Assembly (NCBI GenBank): GCA_018398765.1 | Contig: JAHBMJ010001720.1 | Coordinates: forward strand, 1 to 26,973 | Source of the DNA: Chromera velia | Taxonomy: Eukaryota; Sar; Chromeraceae | DNA: 26,973 nucleotides | Reading direction: 5' to 3' | Shown here: positions 9,295-18,609 of the stretch, one piece after another | Position numbering within the stretch: the stretch's first letter is position 1 | How the letters are laid out: each line of letters begins with the position of its first letter | Program-made: the position numbers and the translations under genes | Notes under the pieces: model-generated | Told to the model about the DNA's origin: nothing | The model's input: only the letters and a program-made list of their open reading frames with translations | The model's database searches: none

Positions 9295-12200
9295 CCCACC
9301 TCAAAGTCCACCTCCTCCCTATCGAACGTCGCTCTATACTCAACACACCCCGCAGCCTCCAAAATCAACCCCAGGTGGTCTCCGTTGCCTTCTTCTTCTT
9401 CTTCGCCTTCGTCGACCTCTGCAGCATCAGCTGCTGCTGCTGCTGCCACTGCTGTGTCCGTGCTCACGGCTGCCGCAGAAGACACTCCAGCCGGGTTTTC
9501 GATCTCAGGGGTCGAGGCAACAGCAGGAGGCGGGGTAGAGGGAGCTGTGGGCGGTTTCTCTTCCTCCTCCGTGACTTCTTGAGGGACCACAGGGACGGGA
9601 GGTGGGTCCCTCTCTGGTCTCTCTTCATGTGTATCGTCGGGTCTATCTGACTGGGTCACGGGGGGCGGGATCGGGGCTGGCTCTAGGACACCACTCGCCA
9701 TAGGCGACTGATCCGCATCTCGCACCAGCAGCGCTTCTGTGCCCGTCCCTTCTGACTCTGGCTGACTGCTCCACTCACCGACCTCACCGTCGGCAGTCGG
9801 TGGTGGGTGCGGCAAGGGCTCTGTGGCAGAGGGTGGGCCCATGTCTGGCTCAGGCTGCTGCACGGGAACGTTGGGTCCTCGTCCTCCCACTCCGTTGTCT
9901 CCTTCTGCCGGGGGGATCCGCCGACCCTCATCTGAATGGTCTGGCTGGCGGTTGAGAAACGCAGAGGCGATGCGAGTGAGTGAGCAGTTGCTGTGAAGTC
10001 GGCGGGCAAGTGATTTGATCTCCTCCATTGCCCCCGGGAGACTGGCCTGCGCAGACAGACCCCAGAGGTTCAACAGATTCCGACCCCTAGAGGACCATAC
10101 AGGATCTGCAAATCCCGCCACACCAGGCTGCGTTGAGGGGGAGGGGTCGAAGTGGCCCCAGGAGGCGGCGGGTCCTTTGGCGGACAGGATGACGGCAGAC
10201 GTCAGGGAGGGGCACTCGAGAGCCTCTCGTGCCTTCAACCCGCCCCCCCCCCTCGCTCCAATTTCATCGAATGCAGAACTCCACAGCAATGCGATCAGAG
10301 CATTCGCAGCTCTTTTCACTGCCGTCTCCAGTCTCATCTCCTCCTCCCCAGCCTCCAAACCCTCCACGCCCCCGAGAGGAGCGCCTCCCCCCCTAGACAG
10401 GATTTCTGCCCGTGCCCCCCTCAAGATCAAAAGCCCCGAAAGGCTTCTGAGGAAACAGTGTGCGAGGGACTTCAAGAGCAGACGCAGACCGGAGGACTGA
10501 AGGGGTCCAAGAGCCGACACCACAGTCTCAGCTGGGCACCTGTCGAGACACCCTTCGAAGATCTGCACGCACACACATACACACAGAGAGAGAGAGGCGC
10601 GCACATTCTTTCATGATCTGCGTTGTCTTTCCAACAGAGGATTGAAGTCTGCCAGCAAAAGAAGATGAAATCGCTTCAAGGCAATCGCAATATTGAATGA
10701 TCAAGTGCCCAGAAGGTCTCTCTGTCCATTTGTCTGTCTTTGTCCACCCACCCGAATGTTCCCGAGAGTCACACACACTCTCATCCTGCTGACTGACCGA
10801 GAGAAATCCTTGCCAAGCCACGCCCTCAGCTTCCATGCTACTTTCCGTTTTTGACAGGGTACTCCCTGCGGCCGACTTCACCTGTCTCCCCACCCAAACG
10901 TCTGCCACTACCGAAGTCCAATTGATCAGGTGCGATGCCGACAGAAGAAGCGGGTGGAATTCCGCTCCCGTTCCTCCCTTCTGCAGGAGGAAGGGCACAG
11001 CTGCACCCCCCCCGCATGCAACCCCACGGACATCTGCCTCCTCCAGGGGAACCTGCATGGTCAGACGGACAACTGCAGGGGGAGTGCCCGTCAGTACTGG
11101 ACGGTCTGCTGTCTCCATCACTGCCGTCGTCACACGAATCAGCTGACGAATGGGGGAAATCGACGAGGAGGGCTCCAGAAAGGCAGAGGGGGGAGGGGCA
11201 GCGCCTTCAGCTGCGGCCACTGCCGCCCAAGTTTTGTTGTCAAAGCTTTTGTGGGTTGGGACACAGAGCGCGATGAGGCGGGATCTGAAGTCGCCATGCG
11301 ACAAAAGGGTTGCAAGACCATGACCACTCACGCTCAAAAGGGAGATGGCCAGTCCGACCATCGGAGACAGCTCTGCACTCCCTCTCTCTGCAGACAAGGC
11401 ACAGGCAACTCCTGCCCGAACATTCCACGCGACCTCATGGGCATGGCACAAGAGGAGGAGAACCTCCATCAGCTGGTCGTCTGACCACTTCAGAGGACAC
11501 CGAAGCGTCAACCCCGGAGAGGAAACAGAGACGCCTGACGAGAGCGAGGACACTCCGTCTGCCCCAGAAGACCCCTCTTCAGTTGCCCTCCCCCCACTAC
11601 CCTGCGACGCTGCTGTCATCCCTTCAGAGAGACACGAATGAAGCAACGCACGAGAGAACCAGAGGGAAACCCAGTACAGAATTTCCAACGCGACCGGACC
11701 ATCGTGGCCTCGGTCAAAGGCAGAAGAGGAAGACAGCCCTGCCGGTCGGGAGGAAAACGAAGCAGCAACGACATTGAGAAGAGACTCTTCTCCACTTCCA
11801 CATTCCTGTAAGGACTCAATTGCCTCTCTCATCCCCCTCACGCCTGGGGGGTTCTTTTCTCTGTCCAGAGGCGACCACATTGACAAACGCCACAGGTCAG
11901 CCTCCAAAGCTGCACCCCCCACGTCTTCTCCCAAAAGAATCTCAACCTCCGTCTCGGGAGGAGGCTCGTCTTCGACACCAACAACCGAACGTACCCCTGC
12001 TCTCTGCTGTCCCCCCGCTTGCCGCCTCTCCTCCTGTCTCCGCTGCGCCTCTCTCTCCAACTCCACTCCCGACTGCGCAGCGCTGTAACGCGACCACCCC
12101 CGCCTAGGCCCTCCCGTTGCACCCCCACTCGCCGACTCCAACGACCTGATGGTGGACGAGGCAAGGGAGAAAAGGGCCTCTGCCACTGACGGCTCACCCA

Positions 12201-15200
12201 TCAGCACTTCAAGGGGGAGGGCAGCCGACAACGCAGCCATCACCCTGGAGCACACGTGCAGCTTCAGAATCCCCCGAAGCCACCCGATCTCTAGGGACAA
12301 CAGCAAAAACGACAGCAGAAACCCACGCCGCTTACTCACTCGCATGTGGGCAGGAGCAAGGGAAGGAAGGGAAATGAGCGATCTTTTTCCAAAGTCATAC
12401 GCAGACAGCAGGAGCGATCTCACCTCTGCCTTTCTGTCCTCATCCCTTCCATCCCCCCCCCCGGACGCTTCACTGAACCTCCCCCCTCTTCCCCACCACC
12501 CAGACTCACACTCGTCTTCCGTGCCGACTCCCGGGTCACTCACATTTGTCAGCGGACGCAGCGAGAGGGCACGAGAGGAAAGCAGGAGCAACGCCTCTGC
12601 AACAGACTCTCCCTTTGAAGAGAGTGAGAGCACAGGAAGGGAAGGCAGCAATTGGGTCTCAACAGCTGCTTTGTCGAGAGACAGCAACTTCGCCCCCTTT
12701 CCGTCAGCAAGACGCATGCTCAAAGGCGGCAGGCGGTCAGATCCGCCCCCCCCTTTCAGCTTGCTTCCCTGCCCTTCCAAAACCTCCTTCCCACTCTCCT
12801 CCCGACAAGGAAAACGAAACATTCCCCCCCCACCCTCTGCCGTCACCCAGGGGGCAGGTGCAGACGAAGAAGAATTGAGGGACCCGAACAGAGACCGAGC
12901 TTGTCGTCTCGCGTTTGGATTGGCTCCTCTCAGGGTGTCTAGCAGAGGGGCGAGTGAGAGGGCGACTCTCTCGTGTTGCGGGTTCAATTGGTATTTCCAC
13001 AGAGAAAACACACCCTGAGCACTTCTCTCCGTATTCTGGTCTGATCGATAGAGCACTCGGAAGACCAGTGAGCAGAAAAGAAGGCCGAAGTCTGCTAGAC
13101 ACTCTGGAAGTTCAAGGGAAGACCCCTCATCCCCCCCCCCTGACCCAATTGAAGAATCGGAATGAAATTCACCGAACCGATGAAACAACGCACCAAGGAG
13201 TCTGCGTACCAGACCCACGTCCACAAAAGCACGTACACTCTGCGGACTTAGTGCGGCTCTCATGGTCAGTCTTTTGCATCTTTCTGCAACCTCCTCTCTC
13301 CACTCTTCACTCTTTCCCTTCCCAGTACTGCTCACCCTTGCACTCTCATTCCAAAACAAGTCGAAAAGGTCATACAGCAACGCCATGATACTTCTCACGA
13401 CTCTGTCACTATCCCTTTCCCCCTCTCCCCTGACGGCATTTGCCCACAAAGCGGCCACTTCGTTGACCATCCAACGAGCGAGGTCCTCCTCGAGAAGGGT
13501 CACTCGAGCGGCTAGACGAAGCACCGTCATCGCCACACGAGTGTCTAGCCAGAAAAGGGTGGGCGACCCTCCTGCTCCCCCTCCCTCTGCCTTTTTCTCT
13601 TTACCTCCTTTCTGCTCTTCCTCCTTCTCTCGTTTCTCTCGAACGACTCTCGACAAATCAATCAGTAATTTGAGGGAACGGTGTAGTAACTTCGAGTACA
13701 GGGACTGAGAGGTTCCATCAGACGACACCTGCAGATGCAGAATGGCAACCAGAGCCCCGGAAAGACTCTCCCCCCCCTCCATCTCCTCTGCTGCACGTCC
13801 TTCTCCCTTCCCACTCTGAGACTCCCCCCCGGGGCTTCCACACACAGACGGGCGGCGCCCCTCCGTGGACCCCAGGGAAGCGGAAGAGTTCAACCTCCCG
13901 GCAGAATTCGATGCTAGGGACCCCCTTCGCCCCTTGGCTGCGGCTGAGGGGACCAGAAGGATGAGAGACTGCAGTGTCGTCAGGATGTCGGTGTGTGGAT
14001 CCGGGCTGGTCTTTTCCTTCTCTGAGGAAGAAGCCGCAGGGATGGGGGTCGAGACACACACAGCAGAAAGACTGTCAGGATTCCAACTGGCAGCAGCGCT
14101 AACCCCCGTGATCCACAGAGACAGCGCCACAACCGTCGCACGTGCTCGGACAGCATCGAACTGATGGCAGAGGAGTTCAGGAAGCTTTTCAAGGAGAACG
14201 CTACCCCCACCCTTGACAACGCCCCCTCTTTGCCCCTCAACTACAGCAGCTCCCCCCTTTCCTGGCTGTGCGGCAGCCGAGGGTGAATCCGCAAGGCCCC
14301 GGGCAGTTGGGGTGGCGGTGGGGGATTTGGGCCCTCCGCTGCTGCGGCGGCGCCCAGTGCCTGTGGGCGACACCGCTCCAATGGTAGGGGACCCGGCCCC
14401 ACTCGGTCTGCGGCTCGTGTAGGTGGGGGACCCCGCACCACTGCCACGACGAGCTGTGTTCGAGGAAGCAGATGCGGGAACCTTTGCCCCCCCCTCTTTG
14501 CCCTTGCTCTTCGACCCCTTTCGCTGCGGACTTCCTCCCTTGACAGTCCCTCCTCGTGCCCCTCCCCCTTCCTGCTCCGCCTTTGTGTCTCCCTCAGAGG
14601 ACGTGAGGGAAGCCTGTCTGTCGGCCTGCTTGGCGGCAGAGATCCATTCGAGTGCCGAAGCGGGATCGAGAACTCTGCAGTGCCAGTCAGGGGAAAGATA
14701 GGTGACAAAGAAGGCGGACAGCGCTGAGTGGGAGTGCGCATGCGATGCAGCAGACAGGCAACGTGTCTCTCTGTTATTCCGTCTCCTCAAATGCATGGAA
14801 TCCAGTCCAAAAAACTGAATTGCCTGTTTCTGAGGAACGACGGTTAGATTTGCACGCCAGCATGAAATACAGAATTCATGAGAGAAAGAAGAAATGAAAA
14901 GGAAACCAGACTTGAAAAAAAGAGAGAAAGCACATCACTGGTCTCTGACTGCATTTTCCCTCCCTGCTTCTCAAAAACACCCTGTCCCCCCTTTCCTCTC
15001 CTCCCTCTCAGCCCACCTCAAGAGCATGGCCACGACATCGAGACCCCATCTGACGACTTCAGGACGGCCGGATGCGACCATCTGCTGGATCAGGAACGAG
15101 CACATCCTCCTCCCACCCCCAAATCCACTGTGCGACTGCTGCATCGGTGCCACAGAAATCCAACGCAAGAGGTCCCTGTCGGGCACCTCCAGCGCGAGGG

Positions 15201-17679
15201 CAAACAGCACCCGTGAGACCTTGTACCTGCAACCCAGCGACACAGGCAGAAAGAAAAAAAGGAAGAATATCGGGCTGCGTGCAGTGTTTGTCTTCTCTTC
15301 TCTAAAGCGTTCGTCCTTTCCATTCTCTGCTGCCCCTTTCCACGCACAGGTTGGTCGACAAGAAAATGCGAAGAGACAAACAAAAGGCCCATCGCCCCAC
15401 TCCGAACAATCAGTCAGAGGCGATGGAAGGAAAAAAGGGATTTGACCACCTGGAAGAACAACTTGTCAATTGCGGGGAAGCAAAGAAGGAACCGATCTGT
15501 TTTTTTCTCCTCGTTGCAAACGTATCTAGATGGGTCTGTTCTCTCTTCCTCACTTGGCGACGGAGGCGGAAGGAACCAAAGAACAACACACAGACGCCGA
15601 TCAAACATGCACCGTCAAAGCACTTGTCACTCTCCTGACCTGATCGCAGAAGCGGTCTCCTTGTTCACATGACGTTGCTTCTCTAGATGGACGAAGTGGT
15701 CAGCCAACGCGACGGTGCTGCAAGGAGAAAAGAAAAAGAACGGAGAAAAACGGGGAGGCTGGGTAAAAATGGGGTATCGGTGGGATTCTTTTTTTGCTGC
15801 ACGCGGGGGATGGCGGTTGAGAGAACGAATAAACAAACCATAGGATGGAAGAAAGGGGAATGATGTACAAATACATAAAACAAACGAGATAAACGAAACG
15901 CCTCTCCTGCGCATGCGTTTGTTTTTCTTGTCAAAAATCAAAAGCTCTGTGCTTTGTGTGCACGACCAAACGCCCTCACTCACTGTCCCTCCCTTATCGA
16001 GAAAAATGATGCTGTCCGTCCTCCTCCTCCCCGTTCTGCCCCCTGCCTGACCTGTGGACACACTCCGCTGCCCCCAGGGTCACTAGATCCTCTTTCGAGA
16101 AGGCTGCCGGCTCCTCCGTCCCTCTGCTTCCAGCTCCCTTCCTTGTAGGAGACAGAGAAGATGACTGCACCCCCCTCCTATCCAGGGTCCGCACAAATTC
16201 ATCCCCTGCATCCTCCTTCGGGACAGGAAGCAGACAGCAGATGCCGTCCACAGCAGAACTCGCAAGAGCCACCAGGGGAGGCACACTCAGACGCAGGCCC
16301 CCTGCTGTCTCCCTGCTCCCTCTCCTGCTGCCCCCTGCACCTGCTGCACTCGCCCCCCCTCCTCCAGCCACACTCTCTGCAGCCCGAACAAGCAAGTCTT
16401 TCAGAAGGGCGGCCAAAGAGAGGTCAGAGAGATCTCTCAACAGCGACGGTGACAGATCAGGTGCCTTCAGGAGATTCAAAAGAACTTCAAGGTGGGGGGT
16501 CTCGATGGGGTCCTCTGACACCTCCACATCCTCAAAGGCAAGGGAGATTTCCTGCAGCCCCGCCTCTATCAGTGCCCCTCTATGCGTCGTAACGAGCTTT
16601 TCGAAGCAGGCCGCAAATCCAGGAGACCCGCTGAGGGTGCACATCAAATGTCCAGCCGCACTGCCAGCCTCCCGCCACTCCAATTCTCCCGTCTCTTCCG
16701 ACCTTCTGAGTGTTCCTAGAAGTACAGACAAGGTACGGTCCCCGGAAAGCAGGAGAGCGCGCCCTTGGAACGTCACCGACAGTGCATCCAGAAATCGGAC
16801 ACACACGGTGGCGCACGCTCCCAAAAGCGTGGACTCTGCTGCTGCGGGAACTGAGAAGGAAGGAGGGGGCACAGGTGCAGAGGGCTCAGAAAGAAGGGTT
16901 GGACGGTCCCTGTCGTCATCATCGTACTTGGGGGTGGAGAAAATGTTGAAACGATTTAGACAGTCGAACAGCAACTGTCGCCCCTTTTTGTCAAGAATCT
17001 TGTCTGCGAGCAGCTCTGCAATTTTGTCCTGAAAGCGCGCTAGGCGTTCACCAATGTGAAAAAAGAGGGCAAGCGCTGTGGCTGAGAACAGCGCAGACTC
17101 TCTCTCTTTCGGTTTGTTCAGGTTGGATTGGAGCAGGGCTGTTGCTGCTGCTTGGAACAGGTCGAAGAGTGTATCGATGGGCAGGTGTTCGCAGACTGCG
17201 CTGACTGCATGGTCGGAACTTTGCAGGAAGCACGAAAGAATCTGCAGGGCCCCTGGGACTGCCGAAGGCTCGTCAGACGCTTTTCGCATCAAAATGGCCA
17301 GACGACCATGGGGCGCTATGACGAGGGACTGCGGATCGAAGCAGCTGTGCTTGTTGAGTTTCTCAATGGATGAGACAAGAGAAACCGGAATCGTATGCAG
17401 CCGGTCAACACACAAAATGGCTAGATCCACTGCGTGCGTCAGGGCAACTCCTGGAAACAGTTCTCCTTCCTTTTTCGGCTCCCAGACTGAGAGAACGTGA
17501 CCCAGGCTGTCCAGTTCCTTCATTGCTTCACTGCGCTTTCCCTCCTCCATCTGCTTGACAATATCTTCCAAACTCCTCGACAGCTCTTCGGGGGATTTTC
17601 TTTCCCCCTCTGCCGGCTTGCTGGTGCCCTTGCCCTTGCGATTTGTCGAAAAACCCAAAAAGAGTCGGTCCGTCTTCAT
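6507..17679 (-). CDS. Giant armadillo/HEAT-like protein with a SAM domain (2852 residues, 10 exons)
   Basis: Exons in gene order are 17679-16052, 15717-15640, 15226-15017, 14674-10798, 10562-9300, 8973-8342, 8019-7389, 7289-7221, 7048-6968 and 6596-6507. All splice phases agree and the sum is 8559 bp, an exact number of codons. Residues 1-540 and much of 640-2150 are leucine- and alanine-rich helices of armadillo/HEAT character. Residues about 700-765 are basic and Ser/Pro-rich. An acidic run precedes a SAM domain at about 2326-2384 (ILEAAGCVEYRATF ... DLKELGLPLGPRKKLLRAI). A disordered acidic stretch and a helical C-terminus follow, ending NHAPPV. SAM domains mediate protein or RNA binding and oligomerisation, so a scaffold role is inferred. 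The exon 6 end (8342 or 8332) and exon 8 end (7221) are the least certain. No TIR or enzyme domain was seen, so it is not a SARM1 equivalent. Confidence 0.8.
6880..6908 (+). repeat. (CT)n microsatellite in intron 9 of the giant gene
   Basis: About 14 CT units lie within the intron 6597-6967. In gene sense this is (AG)n, about 60 bases past the donor. Confidence 0.9.
7221..7289 (-). other. Short exon 8 of the giant gene, ambiguous frame
   Basis: Using acceptor ttacag and donor GTCAGC gives 23 codons, VVDFAEPRGPLAFPPIELP then TCLH. These join in phase 0 to both neighbours and produce a continuous helix, LHILTLLEESKKNG. A second frame through the same DNA (SLTLPNHEALWLFHQLNCQ) also looks protein-like but cannot be joined in phase to either neighbour. 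Confidence 0.55.
8067..8112 (+). repeat. (GC)n(AC)n alternating tract in intron 6 of the giant gene
   Basis: Six to seven GC units pass directly into about 17 AC units. The tract lies about 50 bases upstream of the exon 7 acceptor (gene sense), where it reads (GT)n(GC)n. Confidence 0.9.
8280..8326 (+). repeat. (CA)n(GA)n compound microsatellite at the donor of intron 6
   Basis: In gene sense the exon 6 donor is followed almost at once by (CT)n and then (GT)n. The compound order is the same as in intron 5. Confidence 0.9.
8878..8973 (-). other. Second half of the SAM domain
   Basis: This is the first 32 codons of exon 6: ALLLLEESDLKELGLPLGPR then KKLLRAIKQLGD. The LGL-x-GPRKKLL signature of SAM helix 5 is clear. 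The first half is encoded at 9300-9380, on the other side of a phase 0 intron. Confidence 0.85.
9251..9294 (+). repeat. (AC)n(AG)n compound microsatellite at the donor of intron 5
   Basis: In gene sense the donor GTGGGT runs directly into (CT)n then (GT)n. The intron interrupts the SAM-domain coding sequence. Confidence 0.9.
9300..9380 (-). other. First half of the SAM domain
   Basis: This is the last 27 codons of exon 5: DHLGLILEAAGCVEYRATF then DREEVDFE. Spacing and hydrophobic pattern match SAM helices 1-3, and joining to exon 6 gives a domain of the usual length of about 60 residues. Confidence 0.8.
10567..10596 (+). repeat. (AC)n(AG)n compound microsatellite at the acceptor of intron 4
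   Basis: In gene sense a (CT)n(GT)n tract lies directly before the acceptor gcgtgcag of exon 5. It may act as the pyrimidine-rich part of the 3' splice site. Confidence 0.9.
14311..14451 (-). repeat. Degenerate basic Ser/Pro peptide repeat in the giant protein
   Basis: Residues about 714-760 contain RRGSGAGSPTYTS, RRPSGAGSPTIGA and RRRSSGGPKSPTA. Each has an arginine pair and serine (RRxS, the basophilic-kinase consensus) followed by SPT (a proline-directed site). The DNA copies are also similar, which suggests a recent local duplication. Confidence 0.75.
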
Positions 17680-18609
17680 CGTATCAAACGCTATGGTCGC
17701 TGAGCAAACAAAGGAATAATGACCTCCTCAGCGAGATCGTTGATTAGGGAATGCTCCCAGCAGCTTTCAGGCAAAATACGCGACGAATATCGCCAGCGCC
17801 TCTTCTTTCCGGGGATCAAAGACAGCGGTTCATTCGGTCTCTCTCTGCACTCATGCGACCACTTGTGAATGAAAGGGACGTGGGAAGAGAAAACTGATGC
17901 CAGAAGAAGATTTGGTCGAAAGCGATCCAAATACACCTAAGACAGAACTGGTCACGGCTGCGTGCACGATAATGCACACATCAGAAGCGCACATAAAACG
18001 CAACTTGGCAAGCTTTGTCATGCACACTTTACACAAAACATCACAAAACGTTGGCAAAGATTCACAGAGAAAGGGCAAACAGCTGAGTCGGTTCAATTGA
18101 CCTGGCACTTCGCCTCATTTTTGTGCTGTTCAATGAATTTTTTTTTTGTTCCGGGGGACCGACCATTTCGGCCCGGCCGCGGCCCCGGCGTGCATATGGG
18201 TCCATTCATGCATGCATGCCGTGCACACCGATACACGCGTGCACGCACATTTTTTTGACCTTTTTGTTGAAAAAAAAGAAGATCGATATACAGAACTTAA
18301 TTGTAACAGAGGTTTAATTAAAGTTAGAAGCTGTTAATACAGCTGTGACCTGTAGTCGATCTGAATCACTGGCTGATTGAGGGATCAAGAATCCAGTGTC
18401 AAGAGGAGGTGAGATTGTGGCTCTCCGGTTCCTGCTAGAAAACAAACAGCACGAAGCTGTCAGGCGATTGTACATTCATAAAACGTACGTATGGTTGCAA
18501 ATTTTGATCGTACGTATCAATACTCCACCCTGCCCCTCTCTGCCTAAAGGCCAGACCCGAAAGAGAGAAAGAAGGAGAGAAGCATCCTGCTCACCACATC
18601 ATTGGCACG
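17680..18609. promoter_or_regulatory. Shared 5' region between the divergent giant gene and kinesin gene
   Basis: The two start codons point away from each other across 930 bp with no supported gene between them. The region holds a G+C-rich palindromic patch (CCCGGCCGCGGCC near 18173-18185), T-runs at 18128 and 18251, and a CATGCATGCATGC string at 18207-18219. It must contain both promoters unless there are unseen upstream non-coding exons. Confidence 0.6.
18207..18219. promoter_or_regulatory. TGCATGCA-type motif cluster
   Basis: CATGCATGCATGC contains overlapping TGCATGCA octamers. In apicomplexans this octamer is a known ApiAP2 target. The site is about 390 bp upstream of the kinesin start. 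Function here is inference, and the same string also occurs at about 26780, so chance or simple-repeat origin is possible. Confidence 0.3.

Noticed and set aside
10835-13708. Long plus-strand open frames opposite the giant gene
   Set aside because: They are antisense shadows of the 3877-bp exon. Their protein is Ser/Pro/Arg-rich without domains, while the minus strand gives consistent splicing and helical protein.
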